DNA of 64,000 nucleotides from positions 186,001 to 250,000 of the forward strand of contig JAYQMD010000001.1 of NCBI GenBank assembly GCA_038143535.1, given 5' to 3'. This document shows, one piece after another, positions 51,439 through 60,231 of this stretch. The translations under genes and the position numbers were made by a program. The notes under the pieces were generated by a model that saw only the letters and a list, made by a program, of their open reading frames with translations, was not told the DNA's origin and did no database searches. Position 1 is the stretch's first letter. Every line of letters begins with the position of its first letter. Origin of the DNA: UBA7446 sp038143535. Lineage in GTDB: Bacteria > Bacteroidota > Bacteroidia > Flavobacteriales > Flavobacteriaceae.

Positions 51439-52382
51439 TATATTGAGTTAATTAAGGTTACTTTTTTTGTTGCGCTTTTTTTGCGTTTTTCTTCAAATTC
51501 TTTTTTTCTTCTTTCAAGTTCTTCTAGCCGTTCTTTTTTACGTTTGGCTAGTGCTTCTTCTTTTTCTTTTTTGTTTCGAGCGGCTTCCGCTTCACGTTCT
51601 TGTTTTTTACGTTCGTATTCCGCTTTTTTAGCCGCTCGCTTTTCATCTGGGGTTTGACCAGAAGCAGCCTCGCTTTTGGCTTTGTTCCCCGATCGTTTAA
51701 CTTCTTTTTTACGCTGGCGTTCCGCCCTGCGTTCTTCATAAAGCTTTTTGCGTTCGGCTTTTTGTTGCTCTATTTTTTTCCTTCTCTCATCAAGTAAAGG
51801 ATTCGAGCGGTTCTTACGTTCTTCTTTTTTGGTTTCTGCCAAAAAAGTTTGAGCCTTTTTCTTGTCTTCTATTTCTATATATCGAATAACAAGTTCGCTA
51901 ATATCGTATTTTTTTTCAGAATGTAGCACTAGAATATCAGCAGTACTGTCAAAAACATAATTTAGTTTTCTATCAGTGGCAACTTCTCTTATTGCAGTTA
52001 GTATTTCATCTTGCGCTGGCTGAGCTAATTGTAACTTTTGCTTAACCCAGTCGCCATCAACACCAAAGCGTTGCTTAATATATTGATTTAGCTTCTCCTG
52101 TTCAAAGGCAATATCATCTTCGCGTTCTTCGGCAATTTCTTCTGTGAGCAATGGTCTTTCAATTTCAAGCGCTTGTCTTTGCTCATCTAGTTCCTTTTGT
52201 TTTTTGTCAATTTCGATTCGCCACGACACGATCTTGGCTTCTAAATCTTGACTGGATTCAGAGAAGCCGCTATGTGCTGCTAACACCTTGTCAATGTCCA
52301 AAAACCCTATCCTTACATTGCGTTGCGCATATGTAGCAACTGTTACAAAACAGCATAACAATAAGGTCCCAAAAAAACGCAT
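51438..52382 (-). CDS. OmpH/Skp-family protein with long charged C-terminal extension
   Basis: A 314-residue OmpH homologue starting at ATG 52382, 11 bases after bamA, which gives a signal peptide (RFFGTLLLCCFVTVATYAQ). The OmpH part covers residues about 20-180 (RIGFLDIDKVLAAHSGF; LNYVFDSTADILVLHSEK). The last 130 or so residues are almost entirely Lys, Glu, Arg and Ala (KKIEQQKAERKKLYEERR; KEKEEALAKRKKERLEEL) and should form a long charged helix. This second type of OmpH accompanies bamA in Flavobacteriia. The role of the tail is unknown; contact with nucleic acid or membrane surfaces is only speculation. Confidence 0.9.
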   Translation of the reverse strand: MRFFGTLLLCCFVTVATYAQRNVRIGFLDIDKVLAAHSGFSESSQDLEAKIVSWRIEIDKKQKELDEQRQALEIERPLLTEEIAEEREDDIAFEQEKLNQYIKQRFGVDGDWVKQKLQLAQPAQDEILTAIREVATDRKLNYVFDSTADILVLHSEKKYDISELVIRYIEIEDKKKAQTFLAETKKEERKNRSNPLLDERRKKIEQQKAERKKLYEERRAERQRKKEVKRSGNKAKSEAASGQTPDEKRAAKKAEYERKKQEREAEAARNKKEKEEALAKRKKERLEELERRKKEFEEKRKKSATKKVTLINSI

Positions 52383-52393
52383 TTGGTTTTTAA

Positions 52394-54946
52394 TTAGAAT
52401 TGTTGACCAATGATAAAGTGTGTTTCCCATCCGTTGGGGTTTAAGTCATTTGGTACTTCGCTATCAAACCCATATCCAAAATCTATGCCTAAGAGTCCAA
52501 AAGCGGGCATGAAAATTCGGATACCAAACCCTGCCGATCGTTTACTATTAAACGGATTAAACTCCCGAAAATTGTCATAACCATTACCTGCCTCTAAAAA
52601 ACTTAAGGCGTATATGGAAGCACTTGGCTTTAAAGTTATGGGATAACGCAGTTCAAGTGAAAATTTGTTGTAAACCGTTGAGCCATCTCTGCTGGAAAGT
52701 GATTGATTTTCATACCCTCTAAGCGCAATGGTTTCCCTACCGTCCATGGCATATTGTTGAAGTCCATCACCGCCTAAGAAATAGCGCTCAAATGGAATGT
52801 TACCTCTGTCAGGGTTATAGGCACCTAAAAAGCCAAACTCAGCATGAGTGCGCAATATTAATTTGTCAATTATGCGCGTGTACCAGGTGCCTTCAAAATT
52901 TAGTTTGTAGTATTCTAACCATTTAAACCTTTCTTGATCAATTTTAGCTTGGTCAGGCTCGCCGGTTGCATCTTTAAATGCTTCTAGATTTTTCAAGTTG
53001 CTATAATCAATATTATTTACCAATGAATATGGGAAAGTGAGTTTAGCTCCAATAGTAAAGGTAGAACCCCCTGTTGGGAATATAGGGTTCGTATAGGTGT
53101 TGTTCCGAGACAATGCTATGGCATAAAACAGGTTGTTTGAAACCCCATCTCCAAAAGTAAACAGCCCAGTATAGTAATTGTTTAAGTCAAAGTATTGGTA
53201 TCCAATAGTTTGTGAAAGTGTAAAGTAATCATCAGGAACTTGAAGGCGTTTGGCCAAGCCAAAGTTAATACCACGAATTTTAAAATATTGCGATTTATCT
53301 GCTAGCCCTGTCATAAAATTATAGCGGTACTGGGTTGTTTGCGAAATAGAAGTAGAAAAACGCACAGGTTGCTCTCCACCCAACCAAGGTTCTGAGAAGG
53401 AGAAACTATACGTTTCAAAGAAGCGACTTGCCTGAAGACGAAGCGCTAACTGTTGCCCGTCACCCATAGGTACAGGCTTGTATTCTTTCTTGTTGAATAT
53501 GTTGCGCATGGAGAAGTTATTGAATGAAAGCCCTAGGGTTCCAATAAATCCACCGCCTCCATAACCCCCTTGAAGTTCAATTTGACTTGCGCCTTTTTCA
53601 ACCAATCCGTATTCAATGTCTACCGTGCCTGCATTGGGATCAACATCTTTAAAGTCGGGGGATATTTGTTCTGCATCAAAAAAGCCCAATTGCCCCAACT
53701 CACGCACCGAACGCACCACTTTATCTTTGCTGTAAAGTTCACCTGGGCGTGTGCGAATTTCTCTATAAATAACATGGTCATTTGTTCTGTCGTTTCCTTT
53801 GACGCTAATTCGGTTAAAATAGGCTGGTTTGCCCTCTGTAATACGCACTTCAAAGTTGATGGTATCATTTACAGCGCTAACTTCAACCGGGTTTATACTT
53901 GAAAATAAATATCCGTTATTTTGGTATAGGTTAGTAAGATCGTCACCATCTGGTTTTGTTTGATCTGCAATGCGCTTACGCAACAGCACCCCATTGTAAG
54001 TTTCTCCAGGCTTAATACCCATCACCCTGCTAAGCTGTGCATCGCTGTAAACAGAATTGCCAATAAAATCAACACTACCAAAATAGTATTTGTTACCCTC
54101 TTGCACCTTTACGACAACATCAATTTTGTTATCGTCTACGACAATACTGTCTGAAATAATTCGTGCATCGCGATAGCCTTTTTCTTTATAGAAATCAAGC
54201 AATTTCTTAAGGTCTTCTTCGAAATCGGCCTCGATGTACTTTGAACGCTTCCAAAAACGACCTGGGAACTCTAACTTCGTATTTTTGAGTTTTTTTCGCA
54301 GCTTTTTTGGCTTGTAGACTTCGTTGCCTTCAAAAGAAATGGAGCGCACCTTCACCCGATCACCACGATCAATAGAAACCAGCATTTTTTGGTTGTTGAC
54401 ATCTGTTGTGTCTACTTTAGTGTCTATGGTTACTTTAGCGTTTAGAAAGCCTTCTTTTTTGTACTTATTTTCAATGTAGTTTTTAGTAGTAGCAAGGAAG
54501 TTTTTGCTGAGCTTTTTCCCTTTTTTAATATCAGTGTCTTTGACAATGGTTTCGATTTTACCCTTCTTAACACCTTTAATGGTGTATTCAGAAAGCGTAG
54601 GTAATTCTTGGATGTATAGTTCCAAGTCTACTACTTCTCCTTCAATTTTGGTGATAAAAAACTCAATATCACTAAAGAGTTCCAGCTTCCATAATTTATT
54701 TATGGTTGTGCTAATTTCTTCTCCAGGGATTTGAATACGCTGCCCTTTTTTAAGTCCGGTGTAGGCCACAACAGTTTGTGGGCTAAAACTTTTTATGCCA
54801 GTAACGCTAATTTCTCCAAGTTTATAAAACTTTCCTTTATCATAGGTGTTCTCTTGCGCATTGGCCTGTTTAAGACCAAACAGCACAACAAACAGAATAA
54901 GGGGGAGGAGTAAACAGTTACGTAAGTTGCTCGCTTGTTTTTCCAA
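52394..54946 (-). CDS. bamA: Outer-membrane protein assembly factor BamA
   Basis: An 850-residue Omp85 protein with a signal peptide (LLLPLILFVVLFGLKQANA). Five POTRA domains occupy about 40-430 (ISVTGIKSFSPQTVVAYTGL; VKVRSISFEGNEVYKPKKL; YFGSVDFIGNSVYSDAQLS; YFNRISVKGNDRTNDHVIY), and the barrel follows, with the lid-loop motif region ALRGYENQSLSS (VRGF/RGYE) and the last strand ending in F. It inserts beta-barrels such as SusC into the outer membrane. Its 5' end overlaps uppS by 29 bases. Confidence 0.94.
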   Translation of the reverse strand: MEKQASNLRNCLLLPLILFVVLFGLKQANAQENTYDKGKFYKLGEISVTGIKSFSPQTVVAYTGLKKGQRIQIPGEEISTTINKLWKLELFSDIEFFITKIEGEVVDLELYIQELPTLSEYTIKGVKKGKIETIVKDTDIKKGKKLSKNFLATTKNYIENKYKKEGFLNAKVTIDTKVDTTDVNNQKMLVSIDRGDRVKVRSISFEGNEVYKPKKLRKKLKNTKLEFPGRFWKRSKYIEADFEEDLKKLLDFYKEKGYRDARIISDSIVVDDNKIDVVVKVQEGNKYYFGSVDFIGNSVYSDAQLSRVMGIKPGETYNGVLLRKRIADQTKPDGDDLTNLYQNNGYLFSSINPVEVSAVNDTINFEVRITEGKPAYFNRISVKGNDRTNDHVIYREIRTRPGELYSKDKVVRSVRELGQLGFFDAEQISPDFKDVDPNAGTVDIEYGLVEKGASQIELQGGYGGGGFIGTLGLSFNNFSMRNIFNKKEYKPVPMGDGQQLALRLQASRFFETYSFSFSEPWLGGEQPVRFSTSISQTTQYRYNFMTGLADKSQYFKIRGINFGLAKRLQVPDDYFTLSQTIGYQYFDLNNYYTGLFTFGDGVSNNLFYAIALSRNNTYTNPIFPTGGSTFTIGAKLTFPYSLVNNIDYSNLKNLEAFKDATGEPDQAKIDQERFKWLEYYKLNFEGTWYTRIIDKLILRTHAEFGFLGAYNPDRGNIPFERYFLGGDGLQQYAMDGRETIALRGYENQSLSSRDGSTVYNKFSLELRYPITLKPSASIYALSFLEAGNGYDNFREFNPFNSKRSAGFGIRIFMPAFGLLGIDFGYGFDSEVPNDLNPNGWETHFIIGQQF

Positions 54947-55655
54947 ATCTACGTTCTCTTTTTAGATAACTTTTAATCGCTTGGTGAAGTTCATGCTCAT
55001 CGAACGCTGGCCACATTACATCAGTAAAATACAGTTCAGCGTAAGCAATTTGCCACAAAAGGAAATTACTTATGCGAACTTCGCCACTGGTACGGATGAG
55101 TAAATCTACATCAGGCAAATACTGCGTGTAAAGATGCTCATTAATTATGGTTTCATCAATACTTTCCACATTAATTATACTATTTTTAACTTTTTTGCTG
55201 ATATCAATAACAGCTTTCTTGATTTCTTCTCGCGCGCCATAGCTAAGTGCCAAAGTTAAATTTGTACCTGTGTTAAATTGTGTTTTTTCAATGACTTCGA
55301 GCAATTCATGGCGCACTTTGTTTGGTAACTTATCTAAAGAACCAATAGCTGAAAGACGAATGTTATTCTTTGTCATACCCTCCAACTCACGTCGCAGACT
55401 TCTTACCAACAGCGTCATGAGCGTGGCAACTTCAATCTTTGGGCGCTTCCAGTTTTCAGTTGAGAAAGCATAAAGCGTAAGATGCTTGATGCCAAGTTTG
55501 GCAACAGCTTCAACCGTTCTTCTTACTGCTTTTGCCCCTGCCTCGTGCCCCTCTAGGCGATTTTTACCATGTTGTTGGGCCCAACGTCCATTCCCATCCA
55601 TGATAATGGCAACATGCTTAGGTATCTCATCTATATTAAATTTATCGAAACTCAT
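54918..55655 (-). CDS. uppS: Undecaprenyl diphosphate synthase (isoprenyl transferase)
   Basis: A 245-residue cis-prenyltransferase. HVAIIMDGNGRWAQQHGKNRLEGHEAG (cited in part: IIMDGNGRWA, RLEGHEAG) holds the catalytic Asp and diphosphate loop; LYAFSTENWKRP and LLIRTSGEVRISNFLLWQ follow, and the C-terminal YFTDVMWPAF is typical. It makes the lipid carrier for cell-wall and surface-glycan assembly. It starts 6 bases after porG and overlaps bamA. Confidence 0.95.
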   Translation of the reverse strand: MSFDKFNIDEIPKHVAIIMDGNGRWAQQHGKNRLEGHEAGAKAVRRTVEAVAKLGIKHLTLYAFSTENWKRPKIEVATLMTLLVRSLRRELEGMTKNNIRLSAIGSLDKLPNKVRHELLEVIEKTQFNTGTNLTLALSYGAREEIKKAVIDISKKVKNSIINVESIDETIINEHLYTQYLPDVDLLIRTSGEVRISNFLLWQIAYAELYFTDVMWPAFDEHELHQAIKSYLKRERRFGKTSEQLT

Positions 55656-55661
55656 TCTAAA

Positions 55662-56369
55662 TTATTCACGGCAACAGGGCAACCTACCAAAGCCGTAAGT
55701 TATAGAAATCCCAGTAAATACAAGCCAATCTTTGCTTAAACTTGTTGAAAATTGTCTTGCTGTGGTTTTTTTTTCTAAGTCAGGATAACTTCCGTCCAAA
55801 TTATCACTCATGGTTAATTGCGGCTGCACTTCTGCCGCCAAAATCCAAGACTGCCCAAAGTTTAACTTCACACCTACACCAAAGAGGACGCTAACGGTAG
55901 TTACTTTTCCAGCCGATCGAGATATTCTTTCAAAAGGCTCAAAATAAATATCTTCTATCACCATACGATTAATACCTGCATGTATATAGGGCGTCCATGA
56001 AAACCCAAATTCGCCAACGGGAAATTTTACATAGTTGATTTCAACGCTTGCCCCAAGGATGGAATAGTCGTTGGCAAAAGACAGCGGGCCAGGCAAGCGC
56101 TTCAAACGATCCAATTCTGAAGCATTTTCATCATTACCGCTTAACTTTCCCATGCTGTATATTGCACGAAGACCGATACGATCATTAAAATTACGCTTAT
56201 AAATAATCCCGATCTCAAGATGTCTTGGCTGTACGTATTGGGTGCTTCCTATTTCACCAACATAATTTACACCACCAACACTGACACCAATTTCGTGTCG
56301 CTGTGCAGTGCTGAAACCACCCACCAGACACGCGAATGCAATCCAAAACCAAACGCGATAAATAATCAT
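55662..56369 (-). CDS. porG: PorG-like (DUF6089) outer-membrane protein, type IX secretion
   Basis: A 235-residue barrel protein. ATG 56369 is chosen for its signal peptide (IIYRVWFWIAFACLVGGFSTAQ). GVSVGGVNYVGEIGSTQYV, GIIYKRNFNDRIGLRAIY and the last strand WLVFTGISITYGFG follow, and the chain ends in a Cys-Cys pair. Position decides the name: PorG of the type IX secretion system is encoded directly before uppS and bamA in Porphyromonas and Flavobacteriia, exactly as here. The protein itself would only be called DUF6089. It follows nadK by 38 bases. Confidence 0.75.
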   Translation of the reverse strand: MIIYRVWFWIAFACLVGGFSTAQRHEIGVSVGGVNYVGEIGSTQYVQPRHLEIGIIYKRNFNDRIGLRAIYSMGKLSGNDENASELDRLKRLPGPLSFANDYSILGASVEINYVKFPVGEFGFSWTPYIHAGINRMVIEDIYFEPFERISRSAGKVTTVSVLFGVGVKLNFGQSWILAAEVQPQLTMSDNLDGSYPDLEKKTTARQFSTSLSKDWLVFTGISITYGFGRLPCCRE

Positions 56370-56407
56370 CTTATTTACAGAAAACTGAAAAAGCACCAAA
56401 TTTATTG

Positions 56408-57277
56408 TTAGTTGCGTTTATCTTGTCCCCATAGCAGCTTGTTGCGTAGCGTATCAAAAAAGCCGTGTGTATTTGACCTTATAAAGACAATGGGGTTACT
56501 CGCCTTTTGGATAGTAATGGTCGTGTTCATCGGAACAGAGAAAAGTCGAGTGTCAAGAGAAATGAGGTGAGAGTCTCCCCTGCCTTCAACGTTGATTTTA
56601 ATCTCAACATCATCGGCAACAACGAGTGGCCTTACGTTGAGGTTATGTGGCGCAATAGGCGTTAAGACCAAGCTTTTTGTTTCGGGTGCGATGATGGGTC
56701 CACCACTACTTAAGGAATAACCAGTTGAACCTGTGGGTGTGGCCACCACCAAGCCATCTGCCCAGTACACATTGACGTAGGCATCATTGACTTGGGTGTT
56801 GATAGTAACCATAGATGTAGTATTTTCTCTACTAAGAGAAATCTCGTTTAGCGCTAATGGAAATTCATTTAATTCGGGAAGAGCAGGTGTTGTTTTGATT
56901 TCAAGGATACTTCGCTCTTCAGTAACGTAGTTTTTGGCAACGATATCATGAAGCATGGCTTCCATTTCTTCTGGTTGAATGGTTGCTAAAAAGCCCAGTC
57001 GACCTGTGTTAACACCAATCAAAGGGATTTTTGATTCACGGATATAGTGCAAGGCACGGAGTACCGTACCATCGCCACCAACAGCAAAAAAAACGGCTGT
57101 TTTTGGGTCTAAATCTGCATGTGAGTCAAATGGGGTGGTAGCAGTATTGGGAATATGTTGTAACAAATCTTTTTCTACCTGGATGCCAGCACCTTTACTC
57201 GCAAAAAAGGCAACGATTTCCTTTACGATTTTTAGCGATGTCTCATCGTGAACCAAACTGTACAATGCTACTTTCAT
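56408..57277 (-). CDS. nadK: NAD kinase
   Basis: Phosphorylates NAD to NADP. In 289 residues it has FFAVGGDGTVLRALHYI with the catalytic GGDGT, GVNTGRLGFLATI, EISLSRENTTSMV, and TPTGSTGYSLSSGGPI, the NAD-binding motif. It is the first gene of the nadK-porG-uppS-bamA-ompH group. A -7 box lies only 4 bases before the ATG, suggesting a leaderless transcript. Confidence 0.95.
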   Translation of the reverse strand: MKVALYSLVHDETSLKIVKEIVAFFASKGAGIQVEKDLLQHIPNTATTPFDSHADLDPKTAVFFAVGGDGTVLRALHYIRESKIPLIGVNTGRLGFLATIQPEEMEAMLHDIVAKNYVTEERSILEIKTTPALPELNEFPLALNEISLSRENTTSMVTINTQVNDAYVNVYWADGLVVATPTGSTGYSLSSGGPIIAPETKSLVLTPIAPHNLNVRPLVVADDVEIKINVEGRGDSHLISLDTRLFSVPMNTTITIQKASNPIVFIRSNTHGFFDTLRNKLLWGQDKRN

Positions 57278-57281
57278 ACTG

Positions 57282-57289
57282 CAAAGTTA
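57282..57289 (-). promoter_or_regulatory. Candidate -7 promoter box of the nadK operon
   Basis: Minus-strand TAACTTTG matches TAnnTTTG and ends 4 bases before ATG 57277, so transcription would start at or inside the start codon. Confidence 0.5.
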
Positions 57290-57320
57290 GACCAAAATGC
57301 TTAAAGGCACATTATTGTGC

Positions 57321-57328
57321 TATTTTTG
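57321..57328 (+). promoter_or_regulatory. Candidate -7 promoter box of pdxJ
   Basis: TATTTTTG matches TAnnTTTG, 13 bases before ATG 57342. It supports that start over the in-frame one at 57297, which would lie upstream of the promoter. Confidence 0.55.
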
Positions 57329-57341
57329 CATAAAAAGAGCC

Positions 57342-58061
57342 ATGACAAAGCTTAGCGTTAACATTAATAAAATAGCAACCTTACGTAATGCAAGAGGAGG
57401 TAATCAACCTAATATTTTGCAAGTTGCAAAAGACGTACAAGCATTTGGCGCACACGGCATCACCGTTCATCCCAGACCCGATGAGCGACATATTACCTAT
57501 CAAGATGCCCGTGAATTGCCTGCTGTGATTACCACCGAATTCAATATTGAAGGAAATCCAATTCCAAAATTTATAGACTTGGTATGCGCCATCAAGCCCC
57601 ATCAAGTGACTTTGGTCCCAGACGCTCCAGACGCCATTACCTCCAATGCAGGCTGGGACACAGTGGCAAATCGTGATTTCTTAAAAGAAGTCATCCAAGA
57701 ATTTAAGCAACAAGGTATTCGTACTTCCATATTTTTGGATTCCGATGCGGCACAAGTAGAAGCTGCCGTCAAAACAGGAACAGACCGAATTGAGCTCTAC
57801 ACCGAAGCCTATGCCCAAGAATATCCAAAAGACACAGCAAAAGCCATAGCCTCATTTGTGGAAGCGGCTACAAAAGCACAAGAAGTAGGGCTAGGACTCA
57901 ATGCCGGCCATGACTTAAACCTAGACAATATTGCTTTTTTTGCTCAACAATTGCCCGGACTACTTGAAGTATCAATCGGACATGCCCTGATTTGCGAGTC
58001 CTTGTACTTTGGACTTGAGAATGTCATCAACCAATACATTGCCAAGCTATCGACCCACTAG
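57342..58061 (+). CDS. pdxJ: Pyridoxine 5'-phosphate synthase
   Basis: A 239-residue TIM-barrel enzyme that condenses 1-deoxyxylulose-5-phosphate and aminoacetone phosphate in vitamin B6 synthesis. KLSVNINKIATLRNARGG at the start, GITVHPRPDERHI, EFNIEGNP, RTSIFLDSD and GLNAGHDLNLDN (phosphate site) follow the family order, with EVSIGHALI near the end. ATG 57342 is chosen as the conserved start and because of the promoter position. The alpha/beta-hydrolase reading frame begins inside or right after its 3' end. Confidence 0.94.
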   Translation: MTKLSVNINKIATLRNARGGNQPNILQVAKDVQAFGAHGITVHPRPDERHITYQDARELPAVITTEFNIEGNPIPKFIDLVCAIKPHQVTLVPDAPDAITSNAGWDTVANRDFLKEVIQEFKQQGIRTSIFLDSDAAQVEAAVKTGTDRIELYTEAYAQEYPKDTAKAIASFVEAATKAQEVGLGLNAGHDLNLDNIAFFAQQLPGLLEVSIGHALICESLYFGLENVINQYIAKLSTH

Positions 58062-58102
58062 TCCACAGCACCATTATTGGAAAGGGCGCACCTTTACTTA
58101 TA

Positions 58103-58819
58103 TTGCATGGTTTTTTGGGCATGTCGGATAATTGGCGCACACATACCAAATTTTGGTCTACTCGTTATGAAGTACACGCCATTGACCAGCGCAACCACGG
58201 AAAAAGTTTCCACAGCCAAGATTTTGATTACAACCTAATGGCAGCGGATATTATTGCTTATATGGACAATCACAACATGCAACAAGCCATTGTCCTTGGT
58301 CATTCTATGGGGGGCAAAACAGCCATGAGCTTGGCGCTACAATACCCAACTCGGGTATCAAAACTCATCGTTGCAGACATAGCGCCCAAACAGTATGATG
58401 TACGCAGCAGGTTTTCAAATATCATAAAGGGGCTTTTGCAACTCAATGATTTTACGCTTATTTCTAGAAGCGAAGCCGATACGGTACTTACCCCATTCGT
58501 ACCAGAAGTCGGTGTTCGCCAGTTTTTACTTAAAAATTTGGCTTGGACAGAAGAAAGGACTCTGAAACTTCGCTGTAATATTTCTGTGCTGCAACACAAG
58601 CTCGAAGAAATTGGTGCTGTACCAACCGGATTGCCCTATGGAGGGAAGACCTTATTTTTAGCAGGGCAACAGTCTGATTATGTACTGCAAACAGATATGA
58701 CTTCCATATATGCCCTTTTTCCAAATGCTTCTTTACGGCGGGTTGCGGATGCAGGTCATTGGCTTCATGCCGAAAACCCCAAAGGATTTAACGATGCGCT
58801 GCAAGATTTCTTAAGTTAG
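58103..58819 (+). CDS. Alpha/beta-fold hydrolase (YbfF-like); true start probably further upstream
   Basis: A serine hydrolase with HGFLGMSDNWRTH for the oxyanion strand, VLGHSMGGKTAM for the nucleophile, IVADIAPKQYD, and DAGHWLHAENP for the catalytic His. The earliest standard start codon in the frame is TTG 58103, but homologous sequence (PLVHSTIIGKGAPLLI) continues upstream to about 58055 with no stop until 58016-58018 and no ATG, GTG or TTG. Initiation may therefore use a rare codon such as ATC 58049 or ATT 58073, within or next to the pdxJ stop. YbfF-type enzymes are short-chain esterases; the natural substrate is unknown. Confidence 0.85.
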   Translation: MHGFLGMSDNWRTHTKFWSTRYEVHAIDQRNHGKSFHSQDFDYNLMAADIIAYMDNHNMQQAIVLGHSMGGKTAMSLALQYPTRVSKLIVADIAPKQYDVRSRFSNIIKGLLQLNDFTLISRSEADTVLTPFVPEVGVRQFLLKNLAWTEERTLKLRCNISVLQHKLEEIGAVPTGLPYGGKTLFLAGQQSDYVLQTDMTSIYALFPNASLRRVADAGHWLHAENPKGFNDALQDFLS

Positions 58820-58837
58820 TTTGCCTATTGGCATTAC

Positions 58838-58868
58838 TTTGACCTTGCTTAAAAATAGCCTACTTTTG
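58838..58868 (+). promoter_or_regulatory. Candidate promoter of tig (-33 TTTG and -7 TACTTTTG)
   Basis: TTTG at 58838-58841 and TACTTTTG at 58861-58868 are separated by 19 bases, a textbook Bacteroidota pair, and the -7 box lies 11 bases before ATG 58880. This is the best promoter seen in the window. Confidence 0.65.
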
Positions 58869-58879
58869 CCAGTTATTAA

Positions 58880-60202
58880 ATGAAAAAGATGAACGTAACG
58901 CGAAAAGACGTAGACGCACTCAATGCAGTGATTACAGTTGACATTAGCCAAGAAGACGTTGCCCCTAAAGTGGAGCAAGTTTTAAATGATTACCGCAAGC
59001 GCGCCGATATTCCTGGTTTTAGAAAAGGGAATGTGCCCATGGGTATAATCAAAAAACAATACGGTCAGGCTGTTATGGTTGATGAGGTAAACAAGATGCT
59101 GCAATCCTCACTGAATGACTTCCTTAACGAAGAAAAGATTTCTATTTTGGGCAATCCACTCCCCGTTCCTGTTGATAATATTGATTGGAATGCTGCTTCC
59201 TTTTCTTTTGATTTTGAATTGGGCTTGACACCAAATGTGGAGGTAGTGCTTCCCAACAGAAAAGCAGTCACACGATATGAAATTCAAGCAGACGAAAAGT
59301 TTGTAAACGAACAATTGGAACGCCTACAAAAACAGTATGGTGCCATAGTTCCAACTGACGATGTAACGCCAGACACAGAATTGACCGTAGGTGTTTCTTT
59401 CGAAGGCGGAGAAGATCAAAAAAGCTCCACTTTTACGGCTAGTGAGCTAAAAAGCAAAAAAGCACTTAATGCCCTAAAAAAAGCCGCTATTGGTGAGGTT
59501 GTTGTATTTTCTACCAAAGGCTTGTTCAAAGAAGCGCACGTTTTGCGTCGTGTGATGGAAACGCTTCCAGAAAAAGCGGTAACACTTTCACTTACACTAC
59601 AAGAGCGCAACAACCGTATACTGGCCGATTTAGACCAAGAATTTTTTGACAAGGTATTTGGCAAAGACGCCGTAACATCTTTAATAGACTGCAAAGAAAA
59701 ACTTAAAGCAGATGCGATGGTTCATTTCGAAACACAAGCTAATCAAAAGTTCATCAATGATATGACAGAGCATTTGATTGACAACACCAAGTTTTCGCTT
59801 CCAGAAGCTTTCTTAAAGAAATGGATGCAAACTGCAGGTGAAAACCCAATAACGGCAGAAGGAGCTGAAGCAGAATATACAAAGTCGGAGCGTGGCTTAC
59901 GCTACCAATTGATTGAGTCAAAACTCATGCAAGAGCACGAACTTCAAATCACAAGAGAAGAAGTGGAAGAATTTGCCAAAGATTTGATTAAAAAGCAAAT
60001 GGTGCAATATGGCCGCTCAGATATTCAGGAAGAGGAACTCACCGAGATTTCAGGACGTATTTTAGGCAACCAAGAAGAGGTAAAGCGCATCTCTGACCAG
60101 GTGATGAGCGAGAAAATGCGACAGTTGTTTTTGGAAAAAGGAAACATCAAAGTCAAAAAATTATCTTACAATAACTTTATCAAAGAAGCCTACAAAAAAT
60201 AA
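58880..60202 (+). CDS. tig: Trigger factor
   Basis: Ribosome-bound chaperone of 440 residues. The N-terminal ribosome-binding domain has PGFRKGNVPMGIIKKQYG with the GFRxGxxP signature. The middle part (about 155-235) corresponds to the FKBP-like domain but is diverged, and the C-terminal chaperone arms (LREL-type helices such as TEHLIDNTKFSLPEAFLKKW) follow. It heads the tig-clpP-clpX transcript: clpP starts 29 bases later and clpX 3 bases after clpP. Confidence 0.92.
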   Translation: MKKMNVTRKDVDALNAVITVDISQEDVAPKVEQVLNDYRKRADIPGFRKGNVPMGIIKKQYGQAVMVDEVNKMLQSSLNDFLNEEKISILGNPLPVPVDNIDWNAASFSFDFELGLTPNVEVVLPNRKAVTRYEIQADEKFVNEQLERLQKQYGAIVPTDDVTPDTELTVGVSFEGGEDQKSSTFTASELKSKKALNALKKAAIGEVVVFSTKGLFKEAHVLRRVMETLPEKAVTLSLTLQERNNRILADLDQEFFDKVFGKDAVTSLIDCKEKLKADAMVHFETQANQKFINDMTEHLIDNTKFSLPEAFLKKWMQTAGENPITAEGAEAEYTKSERGLRYQLIESKLMQEHELQITREEVEEFAKDLIKKQMVQYGRSDIQEEELTEISGRILGNQEEVKRISDQVMSEKMRQLFLEKGNIKVKKLSYNNFIKEAYKK

Positions 60203-60231
60203 TCGTTATATTTAACATACAACTTTAGGAT

